Below are positions 1-8,612 of a DNA stretch of 64,000 nucleotides, in pieces. The stretch spans positions 434,001-498,000 of the forward strand of contig JBILBF010000002.1 of the NCBI GenBank assembly GCA_044353855.1, in the 5' to 3' direction. Each line of letters opens with the position of its first letter. Position 1 is the stretch's first letter. The stretch is from UKL13-3 sp044353855. GTDB taxonomy: Bacteria > Bacteroidota > Bacteroidia > UKL13-3. Both the position numbers and the translations under genes were made by a program. Under the pieces are notes generated by a model, which saw nothing but the letters and a program-made list of their open reading frames with translations, was not told where the DNA came from and searched no databases.

Positions 1-88
1 TGAAAATAAAGATGCAAAACGATTAATGTTTGCATCCTTTTTATATTTGCCATTGGTACAAATTGCTTACCTAATTGATAAACTTTAA
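1..88 (+). CDS. ctaB: Heme O synthase (protoheme IX farnesyltransferase), C-terminal fragment
   Basis: Only the last 28 codons are in the window, reading from base 2 to a TAA at 86-88. The peptide ends in a hydrophobic helix (FASFLYLPLVQIAYLIDKL), which resembles the final membrane segment of Bacteroidota CtaB/CyoE heme O synthases. That enzyme farnesylates heme b to make heme O for heme-copper oxidases. The assignment leans on context: the next genes encode oxidase subunits III and IV and a SCO chaperone, the usual downstream neighbours of ctaB in this phylum. The body of the protein lies outside the window, so the family call is an inference from a short tail. Confidence 0.6.
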   Translation, partial: ENKDAKRLMFASFLYLPLVQIAYLIDKL

Positions 89-103
89 TTTAACACCAAC
101 AAC

Positions 104-682
104 ATGATTGAGACAATTAAAACTACAAACGAAAATGAGCAATATGCAATACATCCAACCAAGTTTGTATTGTGGTTAATTATTGTAGCTAGCGTAATGT
201 TATTTGCTGCTTTCACAAGTGGCTACATTGTAAGAAGAGGTGAAGGTAATTGGTTGATATTTGACCTACCTAAACTATTTAGCTATAATACCATTATTAT
301 AATAGCTAGTTCAGTTACAATGCAATGGGCCTATTTTATGGCTAAAAAAGACAATTTAAAATTATTGAAAATTGCATTACTAACTACTTTTGCTTTGGGT
401 ATTACGTTTAGCATTTGCCAGTGGTATGCATGGAAAGAATTGACCGCAAACAATATATTCTTAGTAGGAAATCCTTCTGAAAGTTTTGTGTACATTATCT
501 CTGGAGTTCATTTAGCGCATATGTTTGGTGGACTGATTTTTTTGTTAGTTATTATTGGTAAAACTTTTCAATTTAACGTACACAAAAAAAATATTTTAAG
601 TATACATTTGTGTACTACATACTGGCACTTTTTAGGAGCAGTATGGGTTTATTTATACTTCTTTTTCTCACTGAATAGATAA
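104..682 (+). CDS. Cytochrome c oxidase subunit III, short paralogue
   Basis: This 192-residue membrane protein is of the heme-copper oxidase subunit III family, part of the aa3-type terminal oxidase of the inner membrane. About five transmembrane helices are visible (roughly residues 22-46, 57-81, 87-113, 127-153 and 168-190). Family-typical signatures are the GVHLAHMFGG segment and the C-terminal YWHFLGAVWVYLYFF helix. Subunit III supports proton uptake and stability and carries no metal centre. It starts 15 bp after the ctaB stop and sits 9 bp before a second, longer subunit III. Two adjacent subunit III genes are common in Bacteroidota, and which subunit each replaces cannot be decided here. 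Confidence 0.9.
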   Translation: MIETIKTTNENEQYAIHPTKFVLWLIIVASVMLFAAFTSGYIVRRGEGNWLIFDLPKLFSYNTIIIIASSVTMQWAYFMAKKDNLKLLKIALLTTFALGITFSICQWYAWKELTANNIFLVGNPSESFVYIISGVHLAHMFGGLIFLLVIIGKTFQFNVHKKNILSIHLCTTYWHFLGAVWVYLYFFFSLNR

Positions 683-691
683 TTACAACAT

Positions 692-1447
692 ATGTCAAAC
701 ACGACAACATTAACTACAGCAAAAAAAAGCCTTTGGGGCGGTGGCAAATCACCTTTTAGTGTAAGCTACGGAAAACTAATGATGTGGATTTTCCTTTTAT
801 CGGATGCCTTTACATTTTCTTCATTATTGGTAGCATATGGATTTGTGAGAGGAACATTCCCTTCACCAGTTGCAAACGATATTGTAAAACCGTTAACGCA
901 TGTTCACGAAAACTTTACTGAACACATGCAAGAAGTAGGCTATTTCACTACGGATAAATGGCCTTTGCCAGAATTAGTATTTAACCATTTTCCCTTTATA
1001 CATGGCTTACATTTACCTTTATTTTTTGTTAGTTTAATGACGTTTATCCTTATTTTTAGTTCTGTAACAATGGTATTAGCAGTTGAAGCTGGTCACCGTA
1101 TGGCCAAAAAAGAAGTTGCAATGTATATGGTACTAACTATTTTGGGAGGAGCAGCATTTTTAGGTTGCCAGGCTTGGGAATGGACTACCTTTATAGGTGA
1201 AGGTGCTCGTTTGGATCACAATCCTTTTGGACCAATGGCTTTTGCCGCTTTGTTTTTTATTGTTACTGGATTTCATGGATTTCACGTATTCTCAGGTGTA
1301 ATGATTAATGTGATTATTTATATTAATGTATTAAAAGGTACTTATGAAAAACGTGGTCACTACGAAATGGTTGAAAAAGTTGGTCTATACTGGCACTTTG
1401 TTGACTTAGTATGGGTATTTGTATTTACTTTCTTTTATTTAATCTAA
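692..1447 (+). CDS. Cytochrome c oxidase subunit III, long paralogue
   Basis: A 251-residue heme-copper oxidase subunit III. It has the same fold as the preceding gene but with a longer loop after the first helix (about residues 60-95). Conserved pieces include LLSDAFTFSSLL in helix 1, CQAWEWTTFI in the middle, GFHGFHVFSGV and the terminal YWHFVDLVWVFVFTFFYL helix. It lies 9 bp downstream of the short paralogue, so the two are almost certainly co-transcribed and probably assemble in the same aa3-type complex. The following 95 bp to the subunit IV gene contain only AT-rich DNA. Confidence 0.93.
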   Translation: MSNTTTLTTAKKSLWGGGKSPFSVSYGKLMMWIFLLSDAFTFSSLLVAYGFVRGTFPSPVANDIVKPLTHVHENFTEHMQEVGYFTTDKWPLPELVFNHFPFIHGLHLPLFFVSLMTFILIFSSVTMVLAVEAGHRMAKKEVAMYMVLTILGGAAFLGCQAWEWTTFIGEGARLDHNPFGPMAFAALFFIVTGFHGFHVFSGVMINVIIYINVLKGTYEKRGHYEMVEKVGLYWHFVDLVWVFVFTFFYLI

Positions 1448-1542
1448 TTACTTAATCAATATTGTTTTGTATTTCAATTTAAAACTGTAACCAAACAAAA
1501 CTGTAAAAAAAAATTCATTAATACACACTTAACTTATTACTC

Positions 1543-1866
1543 ATGGAAAACCACGAACATTTAGAGCATACAGAATCTCCTAAAGATATGAAAAGTAAAA
1601 TATGGAGAACATTTTGGATTCTGACAGCTTTAACAATTGTAGATATTGGATTGTATTTTATGTTGTTAGAAAACCATTCTATGGCTAAAAATGCATTATT
1701 TATTTTATTAGGAATTGTCAAAGCATATTACATAGTTGGTATATTTATGCACATGAAATTTGAAGCTAAATGGCTTACAAACTTCATTATTTATCCCATG
1801 ATTTTTATTGTATTCTTGATTGCATTAATGCTTATTGAGAGTGAATACACTGCATTTACACGCTAA
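1543..1866 (+). CDS. Cytochrome c oxidase subunit IV (prokaryotic COX4 type)
   Basis: A 107-residue protein with a short polar, His/Glu-rich N-terminus and three hydrophobic helices (about residues 24-44, 49-71 and 78-100). The middle segment contains GIVKAYYIVGIFMHMKFE, which is characteristic of the bacterial subunit IV family. This is a small accessory subunit of aa3/caa3-type oxidases that stabilises the catalytic core in the inner membrane. It follows two subunit III genes and precedes a SCO-type copper chaperone, consistent with one oxidase operon. Start at ATG 1543, with no competing upstream start. Confidence 0.88.
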   Translation: MENHEHLEHTESPKDMKSKIWRTFWILTALTIVDIGLYFMLLENHSMAKNALFILLGIVKAYYIVGIFMHMKFEAKWLTNFIIYPMIFIVFLIALMLIESEYTAFTR

Positions 1867-1915
1867 AATCTGTTGTTAAACTGAAGAAAAATACACGTTT
1901 CTTCAATCCTAGATA

Positions 1916-2602
1916 ATGAAAAATAAAAAATCTTTTCTTATAGCATTGGGACTCCTCGTGGTCCCAATTCTTATTTATTGGCTTCTGAGTTTAGCTAATC
2001 ACACGTTTATAGGCTTACCTTATTATGGCGAACGTATTCCACCTGAAGGGACCAACAAAGACACTATTTATTACTCGGTGCCTGATTTTAATTTAACCTC
2101 ACAATTTGGTGAACCCGTAACACATGCTTCAATTGGTAACCGTATTTATTTGACAAATTTCTTTTTTGCTCGTTGTAAAGATGTATGCCCAAAAATGAAT
2201 GCCAAACTCGAAACCATTTATGCCAAATGTCAAGAGTTAGCCAAAACAAAAAATGACTATCAAAATATACTGTTTATATCGCATTCTGTTGATCCCGAAA
2301 ATGATAGTGTACCTGTATTGGCAATGTATGCTGAGCAAATAGGTGTAATCAATAAAAACTGGTTGTTTGTAACTGGTACAAAAGAAGAAATGTACAATGC
2401 AGGACAAGGATATTTACTCCCTGTATCCATTGAGGATAAAACAATTGATCACAGTCAACAAATATTACTAATTGATAAGGATAAACATATACGAGGCATT
2501 TATGATGGTTTAGAAGATAGAGATATTAAAAAAATAAGAGAGGATATAGATGTGTTGTTATATGAAATGAAACAAGATAGCATACATCGTGCAAATAAAT
2601 AA
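1916..2602 (+). CDS. SCO1/SenC family copper chaperone
   Basis: A 228-residue membrane-anchored thioredoxin-fold protein. Residues 7-27 form an N-terminal anchor and the rest would lie in the periplasm. The copper ligands of the family are visible: the CKDVC motif (Cys87 and Cys91, followed by Pro) and His179 in the DHSQQ segment. SCO proteins deliver copper to the CuA site of subunit II, or keep its cysteines reduced. The position immediately after subunit IV supports a role in maturation of the aa3 oxidase encoded here and upstream. The length is typical of the family. Confidence 0.92.
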   Translation: MKNKKSFLIALGLLVVPILIYWLLSLANHTFIGLPYYGERIPPEGTNKDTIYYSVPDFNLTSQFGEPVTHASIGNRIYLTNFFFARCKDVCPKMNAKLETIYAKCQELAKTKNDYQNILFISHSVDPENDSVPVLAMYAEQIGVINKNWLFVTGTKEEMYNAGQGYLLPVSIEDKTIDHSQQILLIDKDKHIRGIYDGLEDRDIKKIREDIDVLLYEMKQDSIHRANK

Positions 2603-2641
2603 TACCTAATACACAGCAACACTTAAATTATCCTATTAACC

Positions 2642-3196
2642 ATGGCTCCAGAAAAAAAACTACAACAAAACGATAAACTATATTTTAGAGTAGTGATGAC
2701 GCTCTCTGTAATTGTATTTTTAGCCGTAGTTGTTCTTAATAGAAAATGGCTTCCAAGACCAGATGTTATTCCAACTTTTGTATATATACTGCCTACACTA
2801 AATGCTCTTATCAATGGAACTTGCAGTATTCTGTTATTGGTTTCGCTGTACTTTATTAAGCAAAAAAATATTGCAGCTCACAAAACAACTAATATCATTA
2901 CGTTTGCTTTATCGAGCATGTTTTTGGTTTCATACATAATGTATCATTATTTTGCTAACGAAACAATTTTTCCAACGGATAATCCACTTCGGCCAATTTA
3001 TTTAACAATATTAATTAGCCATATCATATTAGCAGCATTGGTTTTGCCTTTGGTATTGCTTTCATTTTACCATGGATTGTTGATGAATATAGAACAACAT
3101 AAAAAACTTACTCGGTGGACATTCCCTATATGGTTATATGTAACCGTTACAGGTGTTGTAGTTTACTTGATGATTTCGCCTTATTATCAGTTTTAA
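2642..3196 (+). CDS. DUF420 family membrane protein
   Basis: A 184-residue integral membrane protein with about five hydrophobic helices (approximately 16-35, 46-68, 80-102, 120-145 and 157-180). The arrangement and the conserved His/Tyr-containing segments (for example SYIMYHYF and HGLLMNIEQHKK) match DUF420, also described as a CtaM-like family found next to cytochrome oxidase genes. In Firmicutes the related CtaM is needed for aa3 oxidase function. A similar assembly role is inferred here from the SCO neighbour 39 bp upstream. No catalytic residues can be assigned from the sequence. Confidence 0.78.
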   Translation: MAPEKKLQQNDKLYFRVVMTLSVIVFLAVVVLNRKWLPRPDVIPTFVYILPTLNALINGTCSILLLVSLYFIKQKNIAAHKTTNIITFALSSMFLVSYIMYHYFANETIFPTDNPLRPIYLTILISHIILAALVLPLVLLSFYHGLLMNIEQHKKLTRWTFPIWLYVTVTGVVVYLMISPYYQF

Positions 3197-3290
3197 AGGA
3201 TACTTGAGTATTTAAACGAACTACAAACCAATAGGTTGTTTACCAATTAAAATCATATCCTAACAATAATATTAGTCTTACATTCGAGTA

Positions 3291-3521
3291 ATGAAAAAAG
3301 TAACACTATTCCTATTTCTATTTATAATTATGGCTGTTACAGTTGAAGTTTTAGCTCAATGTCCAATGTGCAAAACATCACTGGAAGAAGCTCGCAAAAC
3401 TGGATCACAAGTTGGCAGCACTTTAAACAATGGTATTTTATATCTACTGGCCCTACCCTATACAATAGCTATTGTGTTTGGTTTTATATGGTGGCGTAAC
3501 AAGAAAAAGAAAGTAGCCTAA
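3291..3521 (+). CDS. Small exported CPMC membrane protein in oxidase cluster
   Basis: A 76-residue protein of unknown function. It begins with a hydrophobic secretion signal (residues 4-22) that ends in LAQ, so the mature protein would begin immediately before a CPMC motif at about residues 24-27. A second hydrophobic helix (about 49-69) is followed by a basic RNKKKK tail, giving a periplasmic N-terminus and a cytosolic C-terminus. The two cysteines next to a copper chaperone and oxidase genes suggest metal binding or redox chemistry in oxidase assembly, but this is inference from context only. It lies 94 bp after the DUF420 gene. Confidence 0.65.
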   Translation: MKKVTLFLFLFIIMAVTVEVLAQCPMCKTSLEEARKTGSQVGSTLNNGILYLLALPYTIAIVFGFIWWRNKKKKVA

Positions 3522-3637
3522 GTAGAATTGTATTTGTAGTGATCTTTTAAAAAAAAAGGAAATATAGACTGCAAAGAAAATTCCTGATTACCCTAAACAA
3601 TTAAAACTGTTTAGAAAAAAAACTTAACAAATAATCC

Positions 3638-4030
3638 ATGTGCAATAAATACACCCCCAGTAAAAGTATGGCAATACTTGAAGGTAAATGTCCTCGTTGC
3701 CAAAGTGGAAAAATGTTTAAACATAAAGCTGTTAGTTTTAATTTTATGCAAATGTTTGATGATTGCCCAATTTGTAAAGTGCATTTTGAAATTGAACCTG
3801 GTTTTTTTTGGGGTGCGATGTATGTTAGTTATGGAATAACTGTTGCCATTATGATTACACTTGGCCTTGCTACCCTCATTATTGGAAACGATCCCGATTT
3901 TTGGGTATATATTGGAATTATCATTCCTGCTTTTTTTATTGCTGCACCCTTTACTTATAGATACTCCCGAATATTGATGTTGTATTTCTTTTCATCAATT
4001 GATTTCGAAGATAAATATGCTAATAAATAG
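3638..4030 (+). CDS. DUF983 zinc-ribbon membrane protein
   Basis: A 130-residue protein with an N-terminal cytosolic zinc-ribbon-like region: CPRC at residues 18-21 and CPIC at 43-46, separated by a short basic stretch. Two transmembrane helices follow (about 58-82 and 88-112). This layout is the DUF983 family, which often lies beside cytochrome oxidase genes. Its biochemical role is unknown. An alternative start is Met11, which would still retain all four cysteines. The gene closes the oxidase cluster before a TonB-dependent receptor. Confidence 0.75.
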   Translation: MCNKYTPSKSMAILEGKCPRCQSGKMFKHKAVSFNFMQMFDDCPICKVHFEIEPGFFWGAMYVSYGITVAIMITLGLATLIIGNDPDFWVYIGIIIPAFFIAAPFTYRYSRILMLYFFSSIDFEDKYANK

Positions 4031-4066
4031 CTTATTTGTACTATCTAACCAAATAAGTTTAATAAA

Positions 4067-6559
4067 ATGTGGTACAGTTTGTTCTATAGTTTTAGGTTAA
4101 ATACAATACGAAACACTATACTCTTGTTAACTTGTTTATTGAAACTTACCACTAGTTTTGCTCAAACAAGCATTACCGTATTAGACAAAACAACCCAATT
4201 ACCCATATTTTCAGCAACAGTTGAAGAGGTTTGGACAGATAATCAATCGGGAAAACTAAATTTATATAAAGGTAAAACCAATACTGCTGGGCAATATGAA
4301 TTGCATGAGGATGGAATTAAATATCAAGGGTATTTAATCATTGGCCATACACAGTATCAAACACAAAAAATCAGCACCTTTGACATACTCAACAAAGGGA
4401 TGATTATTTCCCTTTCACTTTCTGCAATTGAAATGAGTGAAGTAATAATTTCAGCAAATAAATTTGAGGAACAAAAAAAAGATATACCTCGTCAAATAGA
4501 AGTCATTCACAAAAAAGAAATTTCATTTGCCAACCAACAAACCACTGCTAACGTTTTGCAAAATACAGGTCAAGTGTTTGTTCAAAAAAGCCAAATGGGT
4601 GGAGGAAGCCCTATAATGAGAGGCTTTGAAGCTAACAAAATTCTTATTGTAGTAGATGGTATACGGATGAATAATGCGATATATAGAAGTGGCCATTTGC
4701 AAAATGTATTGCGTATTGATCAAAACATGTTGGAACAAACTGAACTTTTTTTTGGACCAGGATCTGTTGTATATGGAAGCGATGCGCTTGGGGGAGTATT
4801 ACATTTTAGTACGTTAAAACCAATCATAGCTAATAGTGAAAAACCCATTTTTAAACATCATTTTTTTACCCGTTATGGAACCGTCAACGATGAAATTACT
4901 TCCCATTACGATATCAATATTGGATTAAAAAAGTGGGCTCTTGTTACTTCGTTTTCAACTTCCTCTTTTGACGATTTAAAACAAGGAGCAAATCGCAAAA
5001 AGGATATGGGATCATTAGGCATTCGCGATTCGTTACAAACTCGCATTAATGGTAATGATGTTGCTGTAGTAAATAAGGATCCCCTATTACAATCCAAAAC
5101 AGGCTATAAACAAGTTGATTTATTACAAAAAATTTTATTTGCACCAAATACTTCAACAAACCACCTTATCAATATTCAATATTCAAACACAACTGAAATC
5201 CCACGATATGACAGATTAACAGAAAAAACAAATGGCGTATTTAATAGTGCCGAATGGTATTATGGACCCGAAACAAGAGTGTTGGCTGCATACCAACTTA
5301 ACTTAAAAAAGAAAAATACCTTGTACGATGAAGCTAAATGTATTGCTGCTTATCAATACATCAAAGAAAGCAGACATAACCGAAATTTTGGTAACAATTA
5401 CAAAACACATCGCAACGAATACGTACATGTTGCATCAGCTAATATAGATTTAGCAAAACGTATCAACCACAATGAATTGAGGTATGGTATAGAACTTACC
5501 TACAACGATGTACTTTCAAATGCACATTTAGAAAACATTGTTAATGGCATAGTTACACCTCAATCTACAAGGTATCCTGACGGAGGAAGTAATATGAAAA
5601 CGGCTGCGGTTTATCTCTCTCACTCGTGGGAAATAAATGAGAAATGTATTGTAACAGATGGTTTGAGGTACAATTATGTAAAACTTGAATCTACCTTTAT
5701 CAACAAAACATTTTATTCTTTTTTACCTAATCAACTTAGCCAGCAAAATAGTGCTGTCAATGGTCAACTGGGTTTGGTTTATTTACCTGAAAAAAATTGG
5801 AAACTAAGCACAGCTTTCGCAACTGGATTTAGGGCTCCTAATATAGATGATGTAGGTAAAATTTTTGATTCCAAAAGTGGTAAACTGGCCATTATTCCTA
5901 ACCCAAATTTAAATCCTGAATATAGTTATACTTTGGAAGCAGGAATAGAAAAAGTATTTTACCAAAAAGTAAAACTAGGTATTACAGGTTATTATACTTG
6001 GGTTACAAACTTAATAAGCAATCAACGAGTGCAAGTTAATGGAAGTGATTCTATTGAATATAATGGCGTGAACACACTTGTTATTCAATCAAAAAACAGT
6101 GAAAATGCTTTTATCTATGGTACCAGCATATCATTATCTGCTGATATAAGTAACAATATTTCTTTGGTAAATACATTTAACTATACGTATGGAAGAGTTA
6201 AAACTGAAAATACCAAATACCCACTCGATCATATTCCACCTGTATTTGGACGGTCAGCTGTAAACATCTTTTTAAAAAATATAAGAAGTGAATTTTTTGT
6301 GTTGTATAACGGATGGAAACAATTAGCAGATTATAACTTATTGGGCGAAGACAACTTACAATATGCAACTGTAAAGGGAATGCCAAGTTGGTATACACTT
6401 AACTTCCGTTTAGCATATACCTATGCAATTAAACAAAAACATATTATTCAATGTCAAGTAGGTTGTGAAAATATACTCGATCAGAATTACCGCAACTTTG
6501 CATCAGGTATCAGCGCACCTGGTAGGAATATATATATAACTGTTGGCTTTACATTGTAA
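4067..6559 (+). CDS. TonB-dependent outer membrane receptor
   Basis: An 830-residue outer membrane receptor. It has a signal peptide (about residues 1-33, ending SFAQ), a carboxypeptidase-regulatory-like beta domain (about 34-125) typical of Bacteroidota receptors, a TonB plug domain (about 130-250, with GGGSPIMRGFEANKILIVVDG) and a beta-barrel ending in the aromatic-containing strand YITVGFTL. Such receptors import siderophores, hemes, metals or vitamins with energy from TonB. The substrate is not evident. It follows oxidase assembly genes by 36 bp, so a metal or heme substrate is possible but unproven. No SusD partner is adjacent, so it is not a glycan-uptake SusC pair. Confidence 0.9.
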   Translation: MWYSLFYSFRLNTIRNTILLLTCLLKLTTSFAQTSITVLDKTTQLPIFSATVEEVWTDNQSGKLNLYKGKTNTAGQYELHEDGIKYQGYLIIGHTQYQTQKISTFDILNKGMIISLSLSAIEMSEVIISANKFEEQKKDIPRQIEVIHKKEISFANQQTTANVLQNTGQVFVQKSQMGGGSPIMRGFEANKILIVVDGIRMNNAIYRSGHLQNVLRIDQNMLEQTELFFGPGSVVYGSDALGGVLHFSTLKPIIANSEKPIFKHHFFTRYGTVNDEITSHYDINIGLKKWALVTSFSTSSFDDLKQGANRKKDMGSLGIRDSLQTRINGNDVAVVNKDPLLQSKTGYKQVDLLQKILFAPNTSTNHLINIQYSNTTEIPRYDRLTEKTNGVFNSAEWYYGPETRVLAAYQLNLKKKNTLYDEAKCIAAYQYIKESRHNRNFGNNYKTHRNEYVHVASANIDLAKRINHNELRYGIELTYNDVLSNAHLENIVNGIVTPQSTRYPDGGSNMKTAAVYLSHSWEINEKCIVTDGLRYNYVKLESTFINKTFYSFLPNQLSQQNSAVNGQLGLVYLPEKNWKLSTAFATGFRAPNIDDVGKIFDSKSGKLAIIPNPNLNPEYSYTLEAGIEKVFYQKVKLGITGYYTWVTNLISNQRVQVNGSDSIEYNGVNTLVIQSKNSENAFIYGTSISLSADISNNISLVNTFNYTYGRVKTENTKYPLDHIPPVFGRSAVNIFLKNIRSEFFVLYNGWKQLADYNLLGEDNLQYATVKGMPSWYTLNFRLAYTYAIKQKHIIQCQVGCENILDQNYRNFASGISAPGRNIYITVGFTL

Positions 6560-6605
6560 TCACAATACCTTTTTAAATGGCTTCTTTCAGAGCAGCTGTT
6601 ACCAA

Positions 6606-7028
6606 TTACTCATTAGTTAATATTTGCGTAAAAGAAGAAATAAGATCTTGTGGTAATAAAGCTAATTTTCGGGTGTGTAAATCTAACCAAGCACCGTCAA
6701 CATGAATAATGGCTACTTTTGTATTATCACCTCTATACATTTCTTGTGTAAATGACCATCGCGATTTATCTTCACTTAGCTTGGTTAGCAAACTGGTCAT
6801 TCGTATCGTGTCATTTGGTTTTACTTCTTTGAGGTAAATAAGCTCTTCCCTAAATAAAATTGGTCCAATATGAAACTGCTTAAACGTTGCAGCAGTAAAA
6901 CCCAATTGTTCCATCAAATCTATACGAGCTTGAGCAGCAAAATCAGCATAAGCTGAATGGCGTAAATGCATGTTGGCATCCAACTGCGACCACATAATTT
7001 TACTTTCAAATACAAATGGTTTGGCCAT
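6606..7028 (-). CDS. Acyl-CoA thioesterase, hotdog fold
   Basis: A protein of about 140 residues from the 4-hydroxybenzoyl-CoA thioesterase-like (YbgC-type) hotdog family, which hydrolyses acyl-CoA thioesters. The N-terminal active-site region contains QLDANMHLRHSAYADFAAQARI, matching the family pattern of an Asp followed by a conserved His-containing helix. I chose the ATG at 7026-7028 because it gives a normal family N-terminus and lies 2 bp after the acyl-CoA-binding protein stop. The open frame extends upstream to 7109 but would run through that neighbour. Location next to acyl-CoA-binding and acyl-CoA dehydrogenase genes fits fatty-acyl metabolism. Confidence 0.85.
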   Translation of the reverse strand: MAKPFVFESKIMWSQLDANMHLRHSAYADFAAQARIDLMEQLGFTAATFKQFHIGPILFREELIYLKEVKPNDTIRMTSLLTKLSEDKSRWSFTQEMYRGDNTKVAIIHVDGAWLDLHTRKLALLPQDLISSFTQILTNE

Positions 7029-7030
7029 GG

Positions 7031-7285
7031 TTATTGAAGTAACGTAAATACCAAATCTACATATTGTTGCATAGCTTCGTCTTTGGATAAACCTTTTTTG
7101 GTAGCCCAAGCATTGTATTTAGCTTTCGCTATAAAATCAAATAGGCCTGGCTCTTCGCCATTTACATCGCCAACAGAAGCTTGTTTATGCAATGAATACA
7201 AATTGAGCAGAATATCATTTCCTGGACGTTCTTTTAAGGTATGTACATCTTTTGATGCTTGTTCAAATTTATCGTGTAGTGTCAT
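7031..7285 (-). CDS. Acyl-CoA-binding protein (ACBP)
   Basis: An 84-residue four-helix acyl-CoA-binding protein, almost exactly the usual family length of about 86. Signature residues are visible: LYSLHKQASVGDVNG, then PGLFDFIAKAKYNAWATKKGLS, and a C-terminal helix with YVDLV. ACBPs bind long-chain acyl-CoA esters in the cytosol and buffer or deliver them to enzymes. The gene is 2 bp upstream of a thioesterase and about 90 bp downstream of an acyl-CoA dehydrogenase remnant, all on the same strand, which suggests a fatty-acid module. Confidence 0.92.
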   Translation of the reverse strand: MTLHDKFEQASKDVHTLKERPGNDILLNLYSLHKQASVGDVNGEEPGLFDFIAKAKYNAWATKKGLSKDEAMQQYVDLVFTLLQ

Positions 7286-7313
7286 GGGTTTTGTTTATGA
7301 TGTATTATAATCT

Positions 7314-7351
7314 TGTTGAGTATATTCAATATATTATTAACTCACTCAACA
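7314..7351. other. Inverted repeat between acyl-CoA dehydrogenase remnant and ACBP gene
   Basis: Arms TGTTGAGT (7314-7321) and ACTCAACA (7344-7351) are perfect 8-bp inverted repeats around a 22-bp AT-rich spacer. The element lies in the 90-bp gap upstream of the ACBP gene and could be an operator or a weak hairpin. It lacks a GC-rich stem, so a terminator role is uncertain. Confidence 0.3.
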
Positions 7352-7375
7352 TAATTAACATTTTTTTTTTACAAC

Positions 7376-8608
7376 TTAGAAAGAATATTTATTTGCCTCA
7401 ACTAATACATTAGCTACTCTACGTCTGGCATCCTTCGTATTGTATGGTTCGGTTTTAGTAAAACGTTTTAAGCCAAGCAACATCATTCGTTGTTCATCGC
7501 CTTGCGAAAATCCGTTGATAGCTTCTTTGCCATTTTTATTGATACGATCGGCTGCATCAGTCATAAACACACGCATCATATCGAGGTGTGTTTTACATGC
7601 ATCTTCGTTTCTTAAACTCACCAGTTTTTCAACACGTAGTTGCAATGACTCAGCAATGTATAAGTCGATGAGCATATCCGAAATATTCATCAATATTTCT
7701 TGCTCTTTCCCCAGGTCCATCATCAGTTTTTGTGCCGCACCACCTGCAACCATTAATACCGCTTTTTTAAAGTTAGCTATGTATTTTTTCTCTTTGCTAA
7801 ACAGTGTTTCTTCCTCTTCGGTAAAATCAGGAATACTCATCAACTCTTGAATCACACGACCTGCAGGTTCCATCAAATTAAGTTCACCTTTCATGGCTCG
7901 CTTTAATAGCATGTCAACAGTAAGCATTCGGTTAATTTCATTTGTGCCCTCAAAAATCCTATTGATACGTGAATCGCGGTAGGCACGTTCCATGGGAGCA
8001 TCAGCACTGTATCCCATTCCACCATATACTTGAACCCCTTCATCTACCACATAATCCAACACCTCACTTCCATTTACTTTAAGCATTGCAGCCTCAGGTG
8101 CAAATTGTTCAACACCTTTTAAAATAGCTTTTTCATGAGTCATCCCTCCAGCTTCAAAATCATGAATAGCATCTTCAATATTTTGCGTAGCACGATACAA
8201 TGCACTTTCGCATGCATAAATACGAATAGCTTGTTCAGCTAATTTGTATTTGATAGCTCCGTATGTTGCAATTAGTCTTCCAAACTGATTGCGTTCATTA
8301 GCATAAGTTATTGTTTTGGTTGCTGTTTGCTTAGATGCACCCAATGCTGCAGCACACAATTTTACACGACCCATATTTAAAATATTAACCGCTATTTTAA
8401 ATCCATTTCCCCGTTCGCTTAATAAATTATCAACAGGTACGTTACAATCTGTAAAAAAAACTTGGCGTGTTGAACTTCCTTTGATTCCCAATTTATGCTC
8501 TTCCGGATTTAAGGTAATGCCACCAAAACTTTTTTCAACAATAAATGCACTTAAATTTTCATCATCATCAATTTTGGCAAACACCGTAAAAATATCTGCA
8601 AAACCACC
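7376..8608 (-). pseudogene. Acyl-CoA dehydrogenase, N-terminal third missing
   Basis: The reading frame encodes the C-terminal part of an FAD-dependent acyl-CoA dehydrogenase of the long (about 590-600 residue) Bacteroidota type. Visible pieces include GFADIFTVFAKID, the GSSTRQVFF and GRVKLCAAALG segments, YANERNQFGR, the QVYGGMGY-SADAPMERAYRDSRINRIFEGTNEINR region, and a C-terminal extension. About 190 residues of the N-terminal helical domain are absent. The homologous frame ends abruptly at about 8608 inside the conserved NGGFAD segment and meets a truncated PPK2 gene on the opposite strand. The longest annotated ORF would start at a GTG at 8584 but cannot make a complete enzyme. Confidence 0.85.
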
Positions 8609-8612
8609 ATGG
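8607..8612. other. Junction of two truncated genes at a CCATGG palindrome
   Basis: The 6-bp palindrome CCATGG sits exactly where recognisable acyl-CoA dehydrogenase sequence (minus strand, up to about 8608) stops and recognisable PPK2 sequence (plus strand, from about 8611) begins. Both genes are cut in the middle of conserved motifs and point away from each other. This looks like a recombination, inversion or assembly/cloning joint. Confidence 0.7.

Noticed and set aside
4067..6559. SusC-type glycan receptor
   Set aside because: No SusD partner follows, and the protein is shorter than typical SusC.
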